The notes: generated by a model not told the origin, from the sequence alone. DNA of 64,000 bases from an uncultured bacterium (GCA_950022695.1 CATLLN010000001.1:1-64000); one strand, 5' to 3'; positions 43,595 to 54,374 are shown, counted from the stretch's first letter. Translations and numbers: made by a program.

Positions 43595-44788
43595 TTATAA
43601 CACCTCTGATTTTTTGTTTTTACGTTTTAAGATTTTATCTTGATAATTTTTATCATATTGGAATTTTGTTCCGTTAACGAAACTTTTTACAACACCATTT
43701 GCAAATGTTCCTCTTGCTGACCAGTATGAAGTGTGAGCAAAAAGTGCAGAACGTTTTGACCAGACACTTGAATTATCGTAAATCACACCGGTCGGATTTT
43801 CTACTTTTATATTCATCCGTTCTTCCATTTGTTCAGTTGTAAGGTTTCTGCTTGAAGGAAATCCAAGCGGATCTTCCTTAAAGTTAACAGTTAGAAAGTA
43901 GATTCCGTTTTCAAGAATATATTTAATCATATATTTGTTATAAAAATTAAGCTCGTAGTTTTTGTCTGCTAAATCCGAGTAAAACAATGGAATCGGGCTT
44001 GCGAAGTTTACCACACCGCGTACATAACCTGAAGGAGCACAGTACTTATCAGTCATTTCATCAAGATTTAAATAGTTTTCTTTAAGTTTTTCAGAATTTT
44101 GGTTTAATACAAGATGTCCTGTGTTGGTTATGGCACCAAGGTTGCCTTTATCATGTGCAATAGCAGACAGGCATGTATCTTTTCTCGGATTGTCTTTTAC
44201 GAAATTCATTGTTTCTTCATCAGATTTTAGCGCTGTAAATAATTCTTCTGTATTTATATATGGAAGTTTATAAAGCATATACTGATAAGTTACAAAAGTT
44301 CCTGCAGAATATCCGTAAAGTATTACATTTTGATTTCTTGCGGCTTCTTCTTTTACTTTTTCGTTAAGTTCATCAAGAATAGGCAGCATATTATGAGATT
44401 TTTGAACCCATATGGCATCGTGCATAAATTGGGTTAACAGGCTTCTTACTTCATATGCTAAAGTTGAACTTATTGCTTTTGAAATATTTAGTCTGTCTTT
44501 TACAAAATCCAGGTCTGTTTTGCTGTTGTAACCCCAGAAAAATATCTGCGGAGTTTCTTCAATAACAAGTTTATTTTCTTTTGTCCATTTTTTTATTGCT
44601 GAATTTTTTTCGAATTTCTTTTTCATCACAGGGTGAAGTTTATTAACCCCTTTGATGTACCAGTCTTTCATTTTTTTATCGTTGTTGTTTGAACCATTAA
44701 TGTATAAAAAAGTAAGATTGGTGTCTTGTGCAGGTACAGCAAGCTGTAGTGTTAAAATTGCTAAAATAGTTAATAAAATCTTTTTCAT
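43595..44788 (-). CDS. Secreted alpha/beta-hydrolase-like protein
   Basis: A 397-residue exported protein with a signal peptide (KKILLTILAILTLQLAVPAQ, cleavage after about Ala20). The nucleophile-elbow motif GYSAG (Ser161 in VILYGYSAGTFVTYQY) indicates a serine alpha/beta hydrolase. A plausible His lies in SAIAHDKG or ALFAHTSYW, and the family is otherwise unrecognised. The N-terminal FLYINGSNNNDKKMKDWY resembles lipase-type oxyanion regions. First gene of the operon; a TGT-TAAAAT box lies seven bases before the ATG. Confidence 0.75.
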   Translation of the reverse strand: MKKILLTILAILTLQLAVPAQDTNLTFLYINGSNNNDKKMKDWYIKGVNKLHPVMKKKFEKNSAIKKWTKENKLVIEETPQIFFWGYNSKTDLDFVKDRLNISKAISSTLAYEVRSLLTQFMHDAIWVQKSHNMLPILDELNEKVKEEAARNQNVILYGYSAGTFVTYQYMLYKLPYINTEELFTALKSDEETMNFVKDNPRKDTCLSAIAHDKGNLGAITNTGHLVLNQNSEKLKENYLNLDEMTDKYCAPSGYVRGVVNFASPIPLFYSDLADKNYELNFYNKYMIKYILENGIYFLTVNFKEDPLGFPSSRNLTTEQMEERMNIKVENPTGVIYDNSSVWSKRSALFAHTSYWSARGTFANGVVKSFVNGTKFQYDKNYQDKILKRKNKKSEVL

Positions 44789-44795
44789 ATTAAAG

Positions 44796-44804
44796 ATTTT
44801 AACA
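44796..44804 (-). promoter_or_regulatory. Extended -10 promoter (TGT-TAAAAT), near-leaderless
   Basis: On the minus strand TGT-TAAAAT ends seven bases before the ATG at 44788, without a ribosome site. It is divergent from the equivalent plus-strand element at 44857. Confidence 0.5.
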
Positions 44805-44856
44805 TAATAATATTTATTTTGCAGTTTTTTAAAACGTGTTAATAAGTAGTTCTTTA

Positions 44857-44865
44857 TGTTAAAAT
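44857..44865 (+). promoter_or_regulatory. Extended -10 promoter (TGT-TAAAAT), leaderless
   Basis: TGT-TAAAAT ends exactly six bases before the ATG at 44872, without a ribosome site. Confidence 0.55.
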
Positions 44866-44871
44866 CTTGTT

Positions 44872-45519
44872 ATGAAAGAATTTTTTGTTGGATTATTAGA
44901 TTGGATTTATAAGAAGCGGTGCTATTTTTGTAAAAGTTCAAAAGAATCCGTGAAAATGTGCTCAAAATGCTATGATGAACTTGAATTTTTGCCTGTTGAA
45001 GTTAACAGAAAAGTCTTTAAGGCTGAAGTTTATTGTGCAGGGGTTTATTCTAAAAATCTGCAAAAAATGATTCGAGGGCTAAAGTATCACAGGCAGCAAG
45101 ATTTAGCGTATTATCAGGCAAAATTCATGTGGCAGTATTGGCAGCGTTTGGGTTTTGAAGAGGATTTTCAAATTGTTCCCGTACCGATTTTTCCAAAGCG
45201 CAAAAAGCAGCGTAAATATAATCATATGGAACTTGTGGCAATTGAATTTGCAAAACTCTCAGGTTACGAGGTTAATTTTGAGCTTATAAAACGTATTAAA
45301 GATACAAAACCTCAGTATAAATTGAAAAAGGTTGAGCGGATGGCAAATTTGGCAAAGGCTTTTGAGGTTAACTCCGTAAAACTTCTACCTGATAAAGAAA
45401 TCCTTATTATTGATGATATTTGTACAACGGGTTCAACATTTGAAGAGATGATAAAAGAGTTTAATAATGTTGGTATTTATGATATAACTTGTTTTGCTAC
45501 AACAACGCCTTGGGGGTAG
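44872..45519 (+). CDS. ComF-family phosphoribosyltransferase-like protein
   Basis: A 215-residue ComF-like protein: an N-terminal four-cysteine zinc finger (CYFCKSSKESVKMCSKC), the central VYSKNLQKMIRGLKYHRQ and a C-terminal PRTase fold with ILIIDDICTTGSTFEEM. In other bacteria ComF is required for DNA uptake, and this genome region also carries a prepilin gene and a DprA-like protein, but a competence role here is inference. Apparently leaderless. Confidence 0.9.
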   Translation: MKEFFVGLLDWIYKKRCYFCKSSKESVKMCSKCYDELEFLPVEVNRKVFKAEVYCAGVYSKNLQKMIRGLKYHRQQDLAYYQAKFMWQYWQRLGFEEDFQIVPVPIFPKRKKQRKYNHMELVAIEFAKLSGYEVNFELIKRIKDTKPQYKLKKVERMANLAKAFEVNSVKLLPDKEILIIDDICTTGSTFEEMIKEFNNVGIYDITCFATTTPWG

Positions 45520-45580
45520 GGGTAAATATATATAAGCTTTCCTCTGCGCTTGAGCAAGGGTTAGGGCGAGGGTACATACA

Positions 45581-45892
45581 ATGATAATAGCCGAATTTTC
45601 AAAATACTTACAGGAACATAACGAGGAACTTCTTACTCGTAAAACCACACCATTGAGGCTTTTACACGAGTGGCTTCGTGCTGTAATTAATAAAAATCCG
45701 AAAAATAATATTGATAAAATTGTACATAAAGAGATTCTGTATTGTGAAAATAAGAATGGGGATTATCTGATTGTTGGAAAATCTGACAGCGGCAGGGTTT
45801 TGGTTAGTGCACTTATAAAATTTGCAAAAAGCTATGATAATTATAATCAGGCAAAGTGGATGGAGATTACAGAACGTTCGTTTCACGAATGA
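45581..45892 (+). CDS. Hypothetical protein (103 aa)
   Basis: A 103-residue soluble protein starting MIIAEFSKYLQEHNEELLT, with a lysine-rich middle and a GKSDSGRVLVSALIKFAKSYDNYNQAKW region. Unrecognised. No clear ribosome site; the 61-bp gap from comF contains a G-rich stretch but no terminator. Could be co-transcribed with comF. Confidence 0.5.
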   Translation: MIIAEFSKYLQEHNEELLTRKTTPLRLLHEWLRAVINKNPKNNIDKIVHKEILYCENKNGDYLIVGKSDSGRVLVSALIKFAKSYDNYNQAKWMEITERSFHE

Positions 45893-45975
45893 TTCTCATT
45901 ATTTAAGAGGATTGAAGCTGAATTGAAATTTTAATATAATATGTACGGTTTATAAATAGTTAAGGCAGTGAAGTT

Positions 45976-47031
45976 ATGAGTGAATACAGTATTGGATTCT
46001 TCGGTGATTTAACCACAGGTGAAAATTATCAGACCAAGTATGACCGTAATGCAAGGATTAATATATTAAGACAAAAAGGCTATGATGTACTGTTTGAAAA
46101 TGTTGAAATATTTTTAAACAGGTTTGATTTTAATATAGTTAATTTAGAAACTCCCTTGACTGATATAACGACTTCAAGTATTGCTCAAAAGAAAAGGGTT
46201 TTGCATTGGGCTGATAAAGAAATTGTCCCGCAGTTGCTTAATAAATATAAGGTATCAGCGGTTTCGCTGGGGAATAATCATATATTAGATTATGATATGC
46301 AGGGGCTTTTGGATACTCAAAATGCTTTAAAGAGTGCAGGAATCGGATTTTTCGGCGCGGGGGTAAATTTAGACAGAGCAAGTATGCCGCTTATTAAGCG
46401 AATTTCGCTTTATGAAAGAAATATAAATTTGTACGTTATCGGCGGATACAAATACCACAAAGATTATGACAAAGAATATGATTTTTATGCAAAAGAAACT
46501 AAATGTGGTGCGTTTTTATTAACTCCGGAAAGCGTTGAAAATTTAATCAAGACAATCAAAGAAAATGATAAGGATTCAAAAGTAATTATGTTTCCGCATT
46601 TCGGGTATGATTTGATGAAAAACACTAATTTACAAATAGAGTATGCCCATCAATTTATTGATTATGGAGCAGATTTTGTAATTGGTCACGGCCCGCATTA
46701 TATGAATTCAATTGAGATTTATAAGGGTAAACCTATTTTATACGGTCTTGGCAATTTCATTTTCCCTGCTAATTTTAGCGCTAAAACAGAACCGTATAAT
46801 ATGGTTGCCGAATTGAAATTTTTCGAAACAGATAATGATATTCATTCAAAGATAAATATATATCCGATATATATGGATAACCATTCTTTTAATCCGGTTA
46901 CAAGATTATTAAGGAAAGATGAATTGGATAAATTTATTGATTTATTGACAGAATATGATACAAGTGTGAAAGATAATATCATAATTGATTCATCATCAGA
47001 TTTGATACGAATTGAATTTAATTATGAATAA
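45976..47031 (+). CDS. CapA-family protein (poly-gamma-glutamate synthesis-like)
   Basis: A 351-residue PGA_cap/CapA-like metallophosphatase-fold protein. Motifs are GFFGDLTTG, FNIVNLETPLTD, VSLGNNHILDYDMQGL, FPHFGYDL and GADFVIGHGPHYMNSIE, then LYGLGNFIF. No signal peptide, which is unusual because many CapA proteins are membrane-anchored. It is 21 bases upstream of the radical-SAM fusion gene, so the pair probably acts in one surface- or glycan-related process, as inference. Confidence 0.88.
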   Translation: MSEYSIGFFGDLTTGENYQTKYDRNARINILRQKGYDVLFENVEIFLNRFDFNIVNLETPLTDITTSSIAQKKRVLHWADKEIVPQLLNKYKVSAVSLGNNHILDYDMQGLLDTQNALKSAGIGFFGAGVNLDRASMPLIKRISLYERNINLYVIGGYKYHKDYDKEYDFYAKETKCGAFLLTPESVENLIKTIKENDKDSKVIMFPHFGYDLMKNTNLQIEYAHQFIDYGADFVIGHGPHYMNSIEIYKGKPILYGLGNFIFPANFSAKTEPYNMVAELKFFETDNDIHSKINIYPIYMDNHSFNPVTRLLRKDELDKFIDLLTEYDTSVKDNIIIDSSSDLIRIEFNYE

Positions 47032-47052
47032 TTGATAAAAGAGGTATATATA

Positions 47053-48933
47053 ATGGAACAAGAAAATAATAGACCGATTATTTATTATGGAGTTACAAAT
47101 AGTATTCCCAAAAAAATTGATGAATATATTTCAATGACAGGGGAACCTGTTTTATTTGTAGATAAAGATAAAGAATTATATAAATATACTAATAAAAAGC
47201 TTTTGGATAAGTATGAGGTTGTTTCAATAGATGAAGCGTTAGAAAGATATCCGGATGCTGATGTTTGGGTAACATACAGGGTTGCAACAAATACTGCTAA
47301 AATTTTGTTATCAAAAATGGCTCCTGAAAGAATTCACTTTTTTGAAGCTGATTTAGAATACAGACACGGCTGTAAATATCTCGGGCATTTTATCAGTTAC
47401 AGAAAACATAATTTTTCACCGTGTTGTATTGTTAAGCAATACCCGATTATTCCGACATCAGGAACAATAAAAGAAAGAATTGGCCATTGGACAAAATACT
47501 CAACCGAACTTATTGAAGATATCAGGCAGGGTAAGGAAAACGCTTGTTCTAAATGTCCTCACTTGCAGCCCGGATTTTGGTCAAAGAAAGTAAAATTAGA
47601 TACTGTAAGTTTTGGTACAAACCAGCCGGGTGATGTTTGTAATTTTAAATGTATTTATTGCTTTGCAGAAAGCCAGTTAAAACACTTAAAAGATGATGAG
47701 GACGGCTTTACTACTTATGAAATTATCAAGCAATTGTCAGAAATGCCAGAATTAGATAATTCTGATTTTAATATTAACCTTTCTAACGGTGAATTTTGTG
47801 CAAATAAAGATTGTGATGCAATTTTTGATATTTTGTTAAAAACAAAATGGAGAGTTTCATTTATCACTAACGGTTCTATTTACAGAGAAAAATTTGCGGA
47901 ATTTTTAAAAACAGGCAGAGTTATAAAAGTTCAAACATCTTTGGATGCAGGTACCCGTGAAACTTATAAAAAAGTTAAGCAGGTGGATGCTTTTGAAAGA
48001 GTTGTCGAAAATATGAAAAAATATCCGTATAAAGATGTCAATTTTATTTTGAAATACATTTTCCTTGAAGATATAAATGATAATGAAGCTGATATTGATG
48101 GATTTTTTGAAATAGCAAAATCCGTGGGATGTAAAAGAATAACTATTTCAAGTGACTTATTTAAACCGTTAACTCCGAAAATGAGAGAACTTGCTCTTAG
48201 ATTGATGAAAAAAGCAAAGCCTGAAGGAATAATTATTTCTGAAAACGGCAGTTATTTATGCTCAGCAGATGCTGAATTTATTACAAAAAGTTTCGAAGAA
48301 ATTCCGGCATATGCCAATCCCGATACTAATTTAGTTGCCGGTTTTTCATCAAGTAACGATAGTGAACGATATACCGCAAAGATTGTAAAATACGGAAACA
48401 CAATTATTCGGGATAAATCAAACACAGGACGAATTACCGGAGGCGGCAAACTGATATTAAACCAAAAATTAATACCTGGTTCTAATGCTGAATGTATTGT
48501 GGCTTTAGGAGATAATTCTACTGTGAATGTAGAAGGTGAATTCAGGTTATATCCTGATACTCAATTAAGATTGAGAAAAAATGCCGTAGTAAATTTGGGT
48601 TCAGGTTATGTAAATCAGGGAACAATTATTCATTGTGAAAATAGTATTACAATTGGCAGAAATGTAGCAATTTCATTTAATTGTTATATTGCAGATTCTG
48701 ATTTCCATACGATAATTAATAACGATGGAAAATGTTTAAACCCCGCTAAACCTGTTGTTATAGGTGATAGAGTATGGATTGGTCAGGGCGCTGTAATATT
48801 AAAAGGTGTTACAATAGGTAACGGTGCAATAATTGCGGCAGGTTCGGTTGTGACAAAAGATGTTCCGCCAAATACTATGGTTGCTGGCAATCCTGCGGTT
48901 GTAAAAAAAGAAAATGTGAAATGGATTATGTAG
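47053..48933 (+). CDS. Radical SAM / hexapeptide acetyltransferase fusion
   Basis: A 626-residue multidomain protein. Residues 1-100 form a Rossmann-like region ([15 protein letters not shown]). A cysteine-rich block follows (CCIVKQY; CSKCPHL), then a radical SAM domain with the 4Fe-4S motif CNFKCIYC (Cys196, 200, 203). About 470-626 is a left-handed beta-helix transferase with hexapeptide repeats ([41 protein letters not shown]) typical of maltose/xenobiotic O-acetyltransferases. The combination is unusual. ATG 47053 is chosen, eight bases after GAGG. It follows the CapA-like gene and may modify a sugar or peptide. Confidence 0.85.
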   Translation: MEQENNRPIIYYGVTNSIPKKIDEYISMTGEPVLFVDKDKELYKYTNKKLLDKYEVVSIDEALERYPDADVWVTYRVATNTAKILLSKMAPERIHFFEADLEYRHGCKYLGHFISYRKHNFSPCCIVKQYPIIPTSGTIKERIGHWTKYSTELIEDIRQGKENACSKCPHLQPGFWSKKVKLDTVSFGTNQPGDVCNFKCIYCFAESQLKHLKDDEDGFTTYEIIKQLSEMPELDNSDFNINLSNGEFCANKDCDAIFDILLKTKWRVSFITNGSIYREKFAEFLKTGRVIKVQTSLDAGTRETYKKVKQVDAFERVVENMKKYPYKDVNFILKYIFLEDINDNEADIDGFFEIAKSVGCKRITISSDLFKPLTPKMRELALRLMKKAKPEGIIISENGSYLCSADAEFITKSFEEIPAYANPDTNLVAGFSSSNDSERYTAKIVKYGNTIIRDKSNTGRITGGGKLILNQKLIPGSNAECIVALGDNSTVNVEGEFRLYPDTQLRLRKNAVVNLGSGYVNQGTIIHCENSITIGRNVAISFNCYIADSDFHTIINNDGKCLNPAKPVVIGDRVWIGQGAVILKGVTIGNGAIIAAGSVVTKDVPPNTMVAGNPAVVKKENVKWIM

Positions 48934-49017
48934 AGTACTTTCCCTGTAGTTTTATGCCGGCTTGATAGTAATAAATCTTTACCGCTTGTTAAGATTTAGC
49001 CATAAACTTTATGTTTA

Positions 49018-49026
49018 TGCTATACT
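49018..49026 (+). promoter_or_regulatory. Extended -10 promoter of gyrA
   Basis: TGC-TATACT lies 34 bases upstream of the gyrA start. An 8-bp hairpin (48972-48979 with 48991-48998) lies just upstream and could end the previous transcript. Confidence 0.5.
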
Positions 49027-49059
49027 GTTATCAAGGAGTATAGACTGGAGGGAAGAGTA

Positions 49060-51612
49060 TTGACTCAGCAAAATATGTTCGATCACGGGAAAATCGTTCC
49101 TGTAAATATAAGAGAAGAGATGAAGCGTTCGTATATTGATTACGCAATGAGTGTAATTGTCGGACGTGCATTACCGGATGTTAGAGATGGTTTAAAACCT
49201 GTTCACAGACGTATTTTATACGCTATGAATGAATTGGGAATGTATCCTGATAAACCGTTTAAGAAATGTGCTCGTATTGTCGGTGAAGTTCTTGGTAAAT
49301 ATCACCCGCACGGCGACAGTTCAGTATACGAAGCTCTTGTTCGTATGGCGCAAGACTTCTCAACACGTTATTTGATGGTTGACGGGCATGGTAACTTTGG
49401 TTCGGTTGATGGTGACGGCGCTGCTGCGATGCGTTATACGGAAGCTCGTATGCATAAAATTACTCAATCAATGCTTGCTGATATTGATTGTGAAACAGTT
49501 GAGTTTGAACCTAACTTCGATGGATCCCTACAAGAGCCGGCAGTTCTTCCTGTAAGGCTTCCGATGTTGTTATTAAACGGTGTTTCAGGTATTGCGGTTG
49601 GTATGGCAACAAATATTCCGCCTCATAACCTTTGCGAAGTCGTTGACGGTACTATTGCGTTGATTGATAATCCGAAAATTACTATTCCTGAACTTATGGA
49701 ACACATTAAAGGACCTGATTTCCCTACAGCGGCTACAATTATCGGCTTAAATGATATTAAACAGGCTTATGAAACAGGTAGAGGCTCAATTAAAATGTCA
49801 GCAGTTGCTGGTTTTGAAGAAATCGCAGGCGGTGGCGGACGCCAATCCAGAACAGCAATTGTAGTAACTGAAATTCCTTATCAGGTTAACAAGGCTTACT
49901 TAATCGAAAAAATTGCTGATTTGGTTAAGGAACAAAGAATTAACGGTATCTCTGATATCCGTGACGAATCTGACCGTGAAGGTATGAGAATCGTTATTGA
50001 GCTTAAACGTGATGCTAAACCTGATGTTGTTAAAAATAACTTGTTTAAATATACTCAGCTAGCAACGACATTCGGTGTAAACATGGTTGCGCTTTGCGGT
50101 AAACAGCCTCGTTTGATGAACTTATACGAAGTATTAAACGAGTTTGTTGAACACAGAATTGAAATCGTTACAAGAAGAACTATTTTCTTCCTGAAAAAAG
50201 CAAAAATCAGAGCTCATATTTTAGCAGGTTTAATTATTGCACTTGGTTCAATTGATGAAGTTATTGAACTTATCAAAAAATCAAAAACAACTGATGATGC
50301 GCGCGAAGGTTTGATGAGCAGATTCGGGCTTGATGTTGATCAGTCAAATGCAATATTAGAAATGCAATTAAGACGTTTGACAGGTTTGGAACAAGATAAA
50401 GTTAAGGCTGAATACGATGAATTGTTGAAAAAGATTGCCGAATATGAATCAATTCTTGCAAGCCGTCAAAAAATCCTTGACATCATCAAAGCAGAACTTC
50501 TTGAAGATAAAGAAAAATACGGGGATGACAGAAAAACTCAAATTCTGCCGGAACAGGGTGAAGTTACAATTGAAGACTTAACTCCGAATACTCCGATGGC
50601 TGTATTTATTACTCATCAAGGATATTTGAAACGTATTTCACTTGATACATTTGAACGTCAAAACCGTGCAACACGTGGTAAATCAGGTATGAAAACAAAA
50701 GATGATGATGATATTCAACATTTCTTTACTGCAATGATGCATGATAAAGTGTTGTTCTTCTCATCAAAAGGTACGGTTTATAGCTTAAATGTATATGACT
50801 TCCCGGAAGGTGGACGTCAGGCTAAAGGCTTGCCTATTGTAAACGTTCTTCCGATTGATCAGGATGAAAAAATAACAGCAGTTGTTCCTGTAAGTTCATT
50901 CTCTAAAGACTTGAATCTTATTATGCTTACTAAAAAAGGTAATATCAAACGTATTGAACTTGATAACTTCTCAAATATCAGACGTAACGGTATTATTGCG
51001 ATTGGTTTGGATGAAGGCGACAGCTTATGCTGGGTAAAACTTGCAACTGCAAAAGATGAAATCATTATCGGTACATCTTGCGGTATGGCAATCAGATTCC
51101 CAATTCAGGATTTAAGACCTCTAGGCAGAAGTGCACGTGGTGTAATTTCAATGAAATTACGTACAGGTGATGAAATTGTAGGCTGCGACATTGTTCCGCA
51201 AGATTACGATGCTGACTTGCTTGTAGTGACATCAGACGGTTTTGGAAAACGTACAAAATTATCTGAATTCAGAACACAAAACAGAGGCGGAATCGGATTG
51301 ATTGCGACTAAATTTAAATCAAGTGCTTCAAGACTTGTAGCATTGACTATCGTAAGAGATTCAGATGATATTATGATGGTTACTGCAAATGGTGTTGTAA
51401 CTCGTTTGAATGCCGGTTCAATTTCACAGCAAGGACGTCCTGCAACAGGTGTAAGAGCTCAGAACCTGAACGATAACGATATGGTTTGTTCTGTTAATAA
51501 AATCATTAATCCTGACGATGATGATGTGACAATAAAAGCAGCACCTTCTGAATCAACAGAATCTGCTCCAGCAGAAGATATTCAGCAGACCAGCTTGCTT
51601 GATGAAAATTAA
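49060..51612 (+). CDS. gyrA: DNA gyrase subunit A
   Basis: An 850-residue type II topoisomerase breakage-reunion subunit. The catalytic tyrosine is Tyr126 in AAMRYTEAR. The quinolone-determining loop reads [19 protein letters not shown], with Ser87 and Glu91 at the positions of E. coli Ser83/Asp87, so no classical resistance substitution. C-terminal beta-pinwheel blades follow ([33 protein letters not shown]). The GyrA-box-like QxxRGGxG segment appears as QNRGGIG, favouring gyrase over ParC. It starts with TTG behind GGAGGGA. Confidence 0.96.
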   Translation: MTQQNMFDHGKIVPVNIREEMKRSYIDYAMSVIVGRALPDVRDGLKPVHRRILYAMNELGMYPDKPFKKCARIVGEVLGKYHPHGDSSVYEALVRMAQDFSTRYLMVDGHGNFGSVDGDGAAAMRYTEARMHKITQSMLADIDCETVEFEPNFDGSLQEPAVLPVRLPMLLLNGVSGIAVGMATNIPPHNLCEVVDGTIALIDNPKITIPELMEHIKGPDFPTAATIIGLNDIKQAYETGRGSIKMSAVAGFEEIAGGGGRQSRTAIVVTEIPYQVNKAYLIEKIADLVKEQRINGISDIRDESDREGMRIVIELKRDAKPDVVKNNLFKYTQLATTFGVNMVALCGKQPRLMNLYEVLNEFVEHRIEIVTRRTIFFLKKAKIRAHILAGLIIALGSIDEVIELIKKSKTTDDAREGLMSRFGLDVDQSNAILEMQLRRLTGLEQDKVKAEYDELLKKIAEYESILASRQKILDIIKAELLEDKEKYGDDRKTQILPEQGEVTIEDLTPNTPMAVFITHQGYLKRISLDTFERQNRATRGKSGMKTKDDDDIQHFFTAMMHDKVLFFSSKGTVYSLNVYDFPEGGRQAKGLPIVNVLPIDQDEKITAVVPVSSFSKDLNLIMLTKKGNIKRIELDNFSNIRRNGIIAIGLDEGDSLCWVKLATAKDEIIIGTSCGMAIRFPIQDLRPLGRSARGVISMKLRTGDEIVGCDIVPQDYDADLLVVTSDGFGKRTKLSEFRTQNRGGIGLIATKFKSSASRLVALTIVRDSDDIMMVTANGVVTRLNAGSISQQGRPATGVRAQNLNDNDMVCSVNKIINPDDDDVTIKAAPSESTESAPAEDIQQTSLLDEN

Positions 51613-51632
51613 AAAGTTAATTTAATAATGAG

Positions 51633-51666
51633 GAAGGTGACTTAAGTTAAAGCCACCTTCTTTTTT
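51633..51666 (+). terminator. Intrinsic terminator of gyrA
   Basis: A 7-bp stem (51633-51639 with 51654-51660) is followed by TTTTTT, 20 bases after the gyrA stop. Confidence 0.75.
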
Positions 51667-51770
51667 GTGAAATTTTTTATTTGAAAAAATTTTAAAAAGG
51701 TAATATATTCTTTACGCACGGTTTGATTTATGTTAATATGTTCTGGCATAGTTAATAAGGAGAGAAAAAT

Positions 51771-52010
51771 ATGGCAGATGCGAAAATTTTAGCAACAATC
51801 GAAAGAAGTGATACAGAACAATTACAAATTTCTGTTAGTGAATATAAAGGCAGAAGCTATCTTAATATGAGAATATTTTACACAACTGATGAAGGTGCAA
51901 CTTGGCTTCCTACTAAAAAAGGTGTGACTTTCTCACCAGACCAGTTGGATTTGTTAACAGAAGCTATTGAAGAAGCTAAACAAGAATTTATGGCAGCTGA
52001 GGAAGCGTAG
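51771..52010 (+). CDS. PC4/Sub1-family ssDNA-binding protein
   Basis: A 79-residue protein whose ISVSEYKGRSYLNMRIFYTTDEGATWLPTKKGVTFSPDQL core matches the PC4 transcriptional coactivator domain, which binds single-stranded DNA. AAGGAGAG precedes the ATG. It lies ten bases upstream of priA, whose ribosome site overlaps its stop region, so it may work with PriA at single-stranded DNA, as inference. Confidence 0.85.
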   Translation: MADAKILATIERSDTEQLQISVSEYKGRSYLNMRIFYTTDEGATWLPTKKGVTFSPDQLDLLTEAIEEAKQEFMAAEEA

Positions 52011-52020
52011 GAGCTGTCAC

Positions 52021-54318
52021 GTGACAGAAGAAACTGTACAAAACAAATTATTTAAATTACCGGCTCGCAAGCTTACGTTAAAAAAGCATGAGCCGGCTTC
52101 TCTTATGCATGAACATACTTATGCCGTATGCCTGGTGAATGTTAAAGCGCTTGGGGTCAAGACTTTTAGCTATATTATTCCGCCTGAAATGAGTGACAAA
52201 ATCAAAATTGGTCAGGCTTTACTTGTCCCTTTTGGCAGACAGGGGCTTATCAATGCGTTTTGTGTAGGGTTTTCGGATTACCTGCCGCCTGAGATTAAGG
52301 CAAAACGGGTTGCAAAAATTCTTGATGAAACCCCGCTGTTTTCTGTGGCATATTTAAAACTTCTGGAATGGGTCGCAAATTATTATTGTACAGATTTGAT
52401 TACAGTTTTGAATACTGCAATTCCGTTAAAACTCATTGAAAAATCACTGAAAACCGAACAATCAATAATTTTTGTTAAAACAGACGGCGCGACAAAGCGG
52501 CAATTACAGGTTTTAGAGGTATTACAAGCACAGGGTAAAATGCCATTAATTGAGTTTGAAAAACTGGCAAAAACAACCCGTGCAACAGTGAAAAAACTTG
52601 AAGCTCTTGGGTGTGTAAAGCTTGTGACAGAACAGGTTTACCGTAACCCGCTTGATATTCTAAAAATTGATAAAAAAGAAGAATTGTATGAATTATCAGA
52701 AACCCAGCAAAAGGTTTATGAAGGAATTTCGGCGCAGATAAAAGAGGAAGTTTCTCCGCAAATTTTACTTCACGGGATTACGGCTAGCGGCAAGACAGAA
52801 GTATACTTCAAAGTGATTGACGATACAATAAAATCAGGTAAGAATGTTTTGTTTTTAGCGCCTGAAATTGCACTTGCGTCTCAATTAACAAAGCGTTTAG
52901 CACGGAAATTTGGCACAAAAGATGTTGCGATATGGCACAGCAGTATTTCAGAGGGTGAGCGGTACGATGTTTGGCAAAAACTTTATAATGATGAGATAAA
53001 AATCCTTGCAGGCGCCCGTTCTGCTGTGTTTGCGCCGCTTAAAAATGTAGGACTTATAATTATTGATGAGGAGCATGAAGGAGCATACAAACAAACCTCG
53101 CCAGCTCCCCGTTATGATGCGCGGCTTGTGGCAAGAAAACTTGCAGAATTTAATTCCTGTCCGCTGATTTTGGGTTCGGCTACACCTGATATTTCAAGCT
53201 ATTACCGTGCAGTTAACTCAAACCACCTATACGAGATGCTTAAACGCTACAATAACGCGAAAGTTGCGCCGGTTACGGTTATTAATATGCAAGAATATGG
53301 ACGTGCGGCTTATAAAAGCTTGATTTCAAAGCCTTTGCAGACAGCAATAAAAGAAACTCTTGATAATAAACAGCAAGTAATTTTGCTGATAAATCGCCGT
53401 GGGTTTTCGACCTATACCCAGTGTCAGGGCTGTGGACACGTAATTGAGTGTCCGAATTGTGCGATTCCGATGATATGGCACGCGAAAGACAATATGTTAA
53501 AATGCCACTACTGCAACCATGTTGAGTATTTTCCTGATTCCTGTCCGAATTGCGGGTTTGACGGGTTGAAAAACTCTGGCACTGGTACACAAAAAATTGA
53601 GCAATACATAAAAGATTTGTATCAAGGGTATAATGTTGAGCGGATTGATAGTGATGTTTTAACCCGAAAAGGTGAACACATCAGGCTTCTGGAACGTTTT
53701 CAGCGCGGTGATATTGATATTCTGGTCGGAACTCAGATGATTGCAAAAGGTTTGGATAATCCTAACGTTACACTTGTCGGGGTAATTTCTGCGGATGCAA
53801 GTTTTAATCTGCCGGATTTTAGAGCATCCGAGCGAGGTTTTCAGCTTTTAACACAGGTTGCAGGACGTGCAGGACGCGGAGAATTCAAAGGACGTGTGCT
53901 TTTCCAGACTTACAATCCCGAATACTATGCGCTTGAAAGTGCAAAATCTCAAAATTATTCAGAGTTTTACGAAAAAGAAATTAAATCGCGTGAGGATTTC
54001 GATTATCCGCCGTTCAGCCAGATTATCAGATTAATTTTGAGTTCACAAAACAACTTCCGTGCAGAAAAAGCTGCGCAGGAAATTGCACTAAGGCTATGTA
54101 CTATGATTGAAAAATTTGGGTTTGGCGAACGGATTGAAGTGCTTGGACCGACACCTTGCGTAATTGAGCGCATAAATGGTTATTACAGATTCCAAATTCT
54201 TATTAAAAATAAACTGGAAGATAAAGGACATCAGTTTGTTTCAAGCTTTTTGAATAAGATTACCGCGCCAAAAGATATTAAAATGACAATCGATGTCGAT
54301 CCGCTGGATATTTTATAG
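52021..54318 (+). CDS. priA: Primosomal protein N' (replication restart helicase PriA)
   Basis: A 765-residue superfamily 2 helicase. The N-terminal DNA-binding domain starts at TYAVCLVNVKALGVKTFSYIIP. Walker A is GITASGKTEV, Walker B is IIDEEHEGAYKQ, and LGSATPDI, LINRRGFSTYTQC and VAGRAGRGEFKGRVLFQT are the helicase motifs. The zinc region has eight cysteines between CQGCGHVIECPNC and CPNCG. The GTG at 52021 is chosen because AGGAG lies about eight bases upstream; the frame is open to 51967 but overlaps the PC4 gene. Confidence 0.95.
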   Translation: MTEETVQNKLFKLPARKLTLKKHEPASLMHEHTYAVCLVNVKALGVKTFSYIIPPEMSDKIKIGQALLVPFGRQGLINAFCVGFSDYLPPEIKAKRVAKILDETPLFSVAYLKLLEWVANYYCTDLITVLNTAIPLKLIEKSLKTEQSIIFVKTDGATKRQLQVLEVLQAQGKMPLIEFEKLAKTTRATVKKLEALGCVKLVTEQVYRNPLDILKIDKKEELYELSETQQKVYEGISAQIKEEVSPQILLHGITASGKTEVYFKVIDDTIKSGKNVLFLAPEIALASQLTKRLARKFGTKDVAIWHSSISEGERYDVWQKLYNDEIKILAGARSAVFAPLKNVGLIIIDEEHEGAYKQTSPAPRYDARLVARKLAEFNSCPLILGSATPDISSYYRAVNSNHLYEMLKRYNNAKVAPVTVINMQEYGRAAYKSLISKPLQTAIKETLDNKQQVILLINRRGFSTYTQCQGCGHVIECPNCAIPMIWHAKDNMLKCHYCNHVEYFPDSCPNCGFDGLKNSGTGTQKIEQYIKDLYQGYNVERIDSDVLTRKGEHIRLLERFQRGDIDILVGTQMIAKGLDNPNVTLVGVISADASFNLPDFRASERGFQLLTQVAGRAGRGEFKGRVLFQTYNPEYYALESAKSQNYSEFYEKEIKSREDFDYPPFSQIIRLILSSQNNFRAEKAAQEIALRLCTMIEKFGFGERIEVLGPTPCVIERINGYYRFQILIKNKLEDKGHQFVSSFLNKITAPKDIKMTIDVDPLDIL

Positions 54319-54374
54319 ATTCCGAATCAGACCCGGAATGACAAGGAAAAATATAACGTCACTCTGAATTGACA

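Noticed and set aside
45520-45580. G-rich AGGGTTAGGGCGAGGG stretch as a repeat or G-quadruplex element
   Set aside because: It is single-copy here and the runs of G are too short and irregular to claim a quadruplex.
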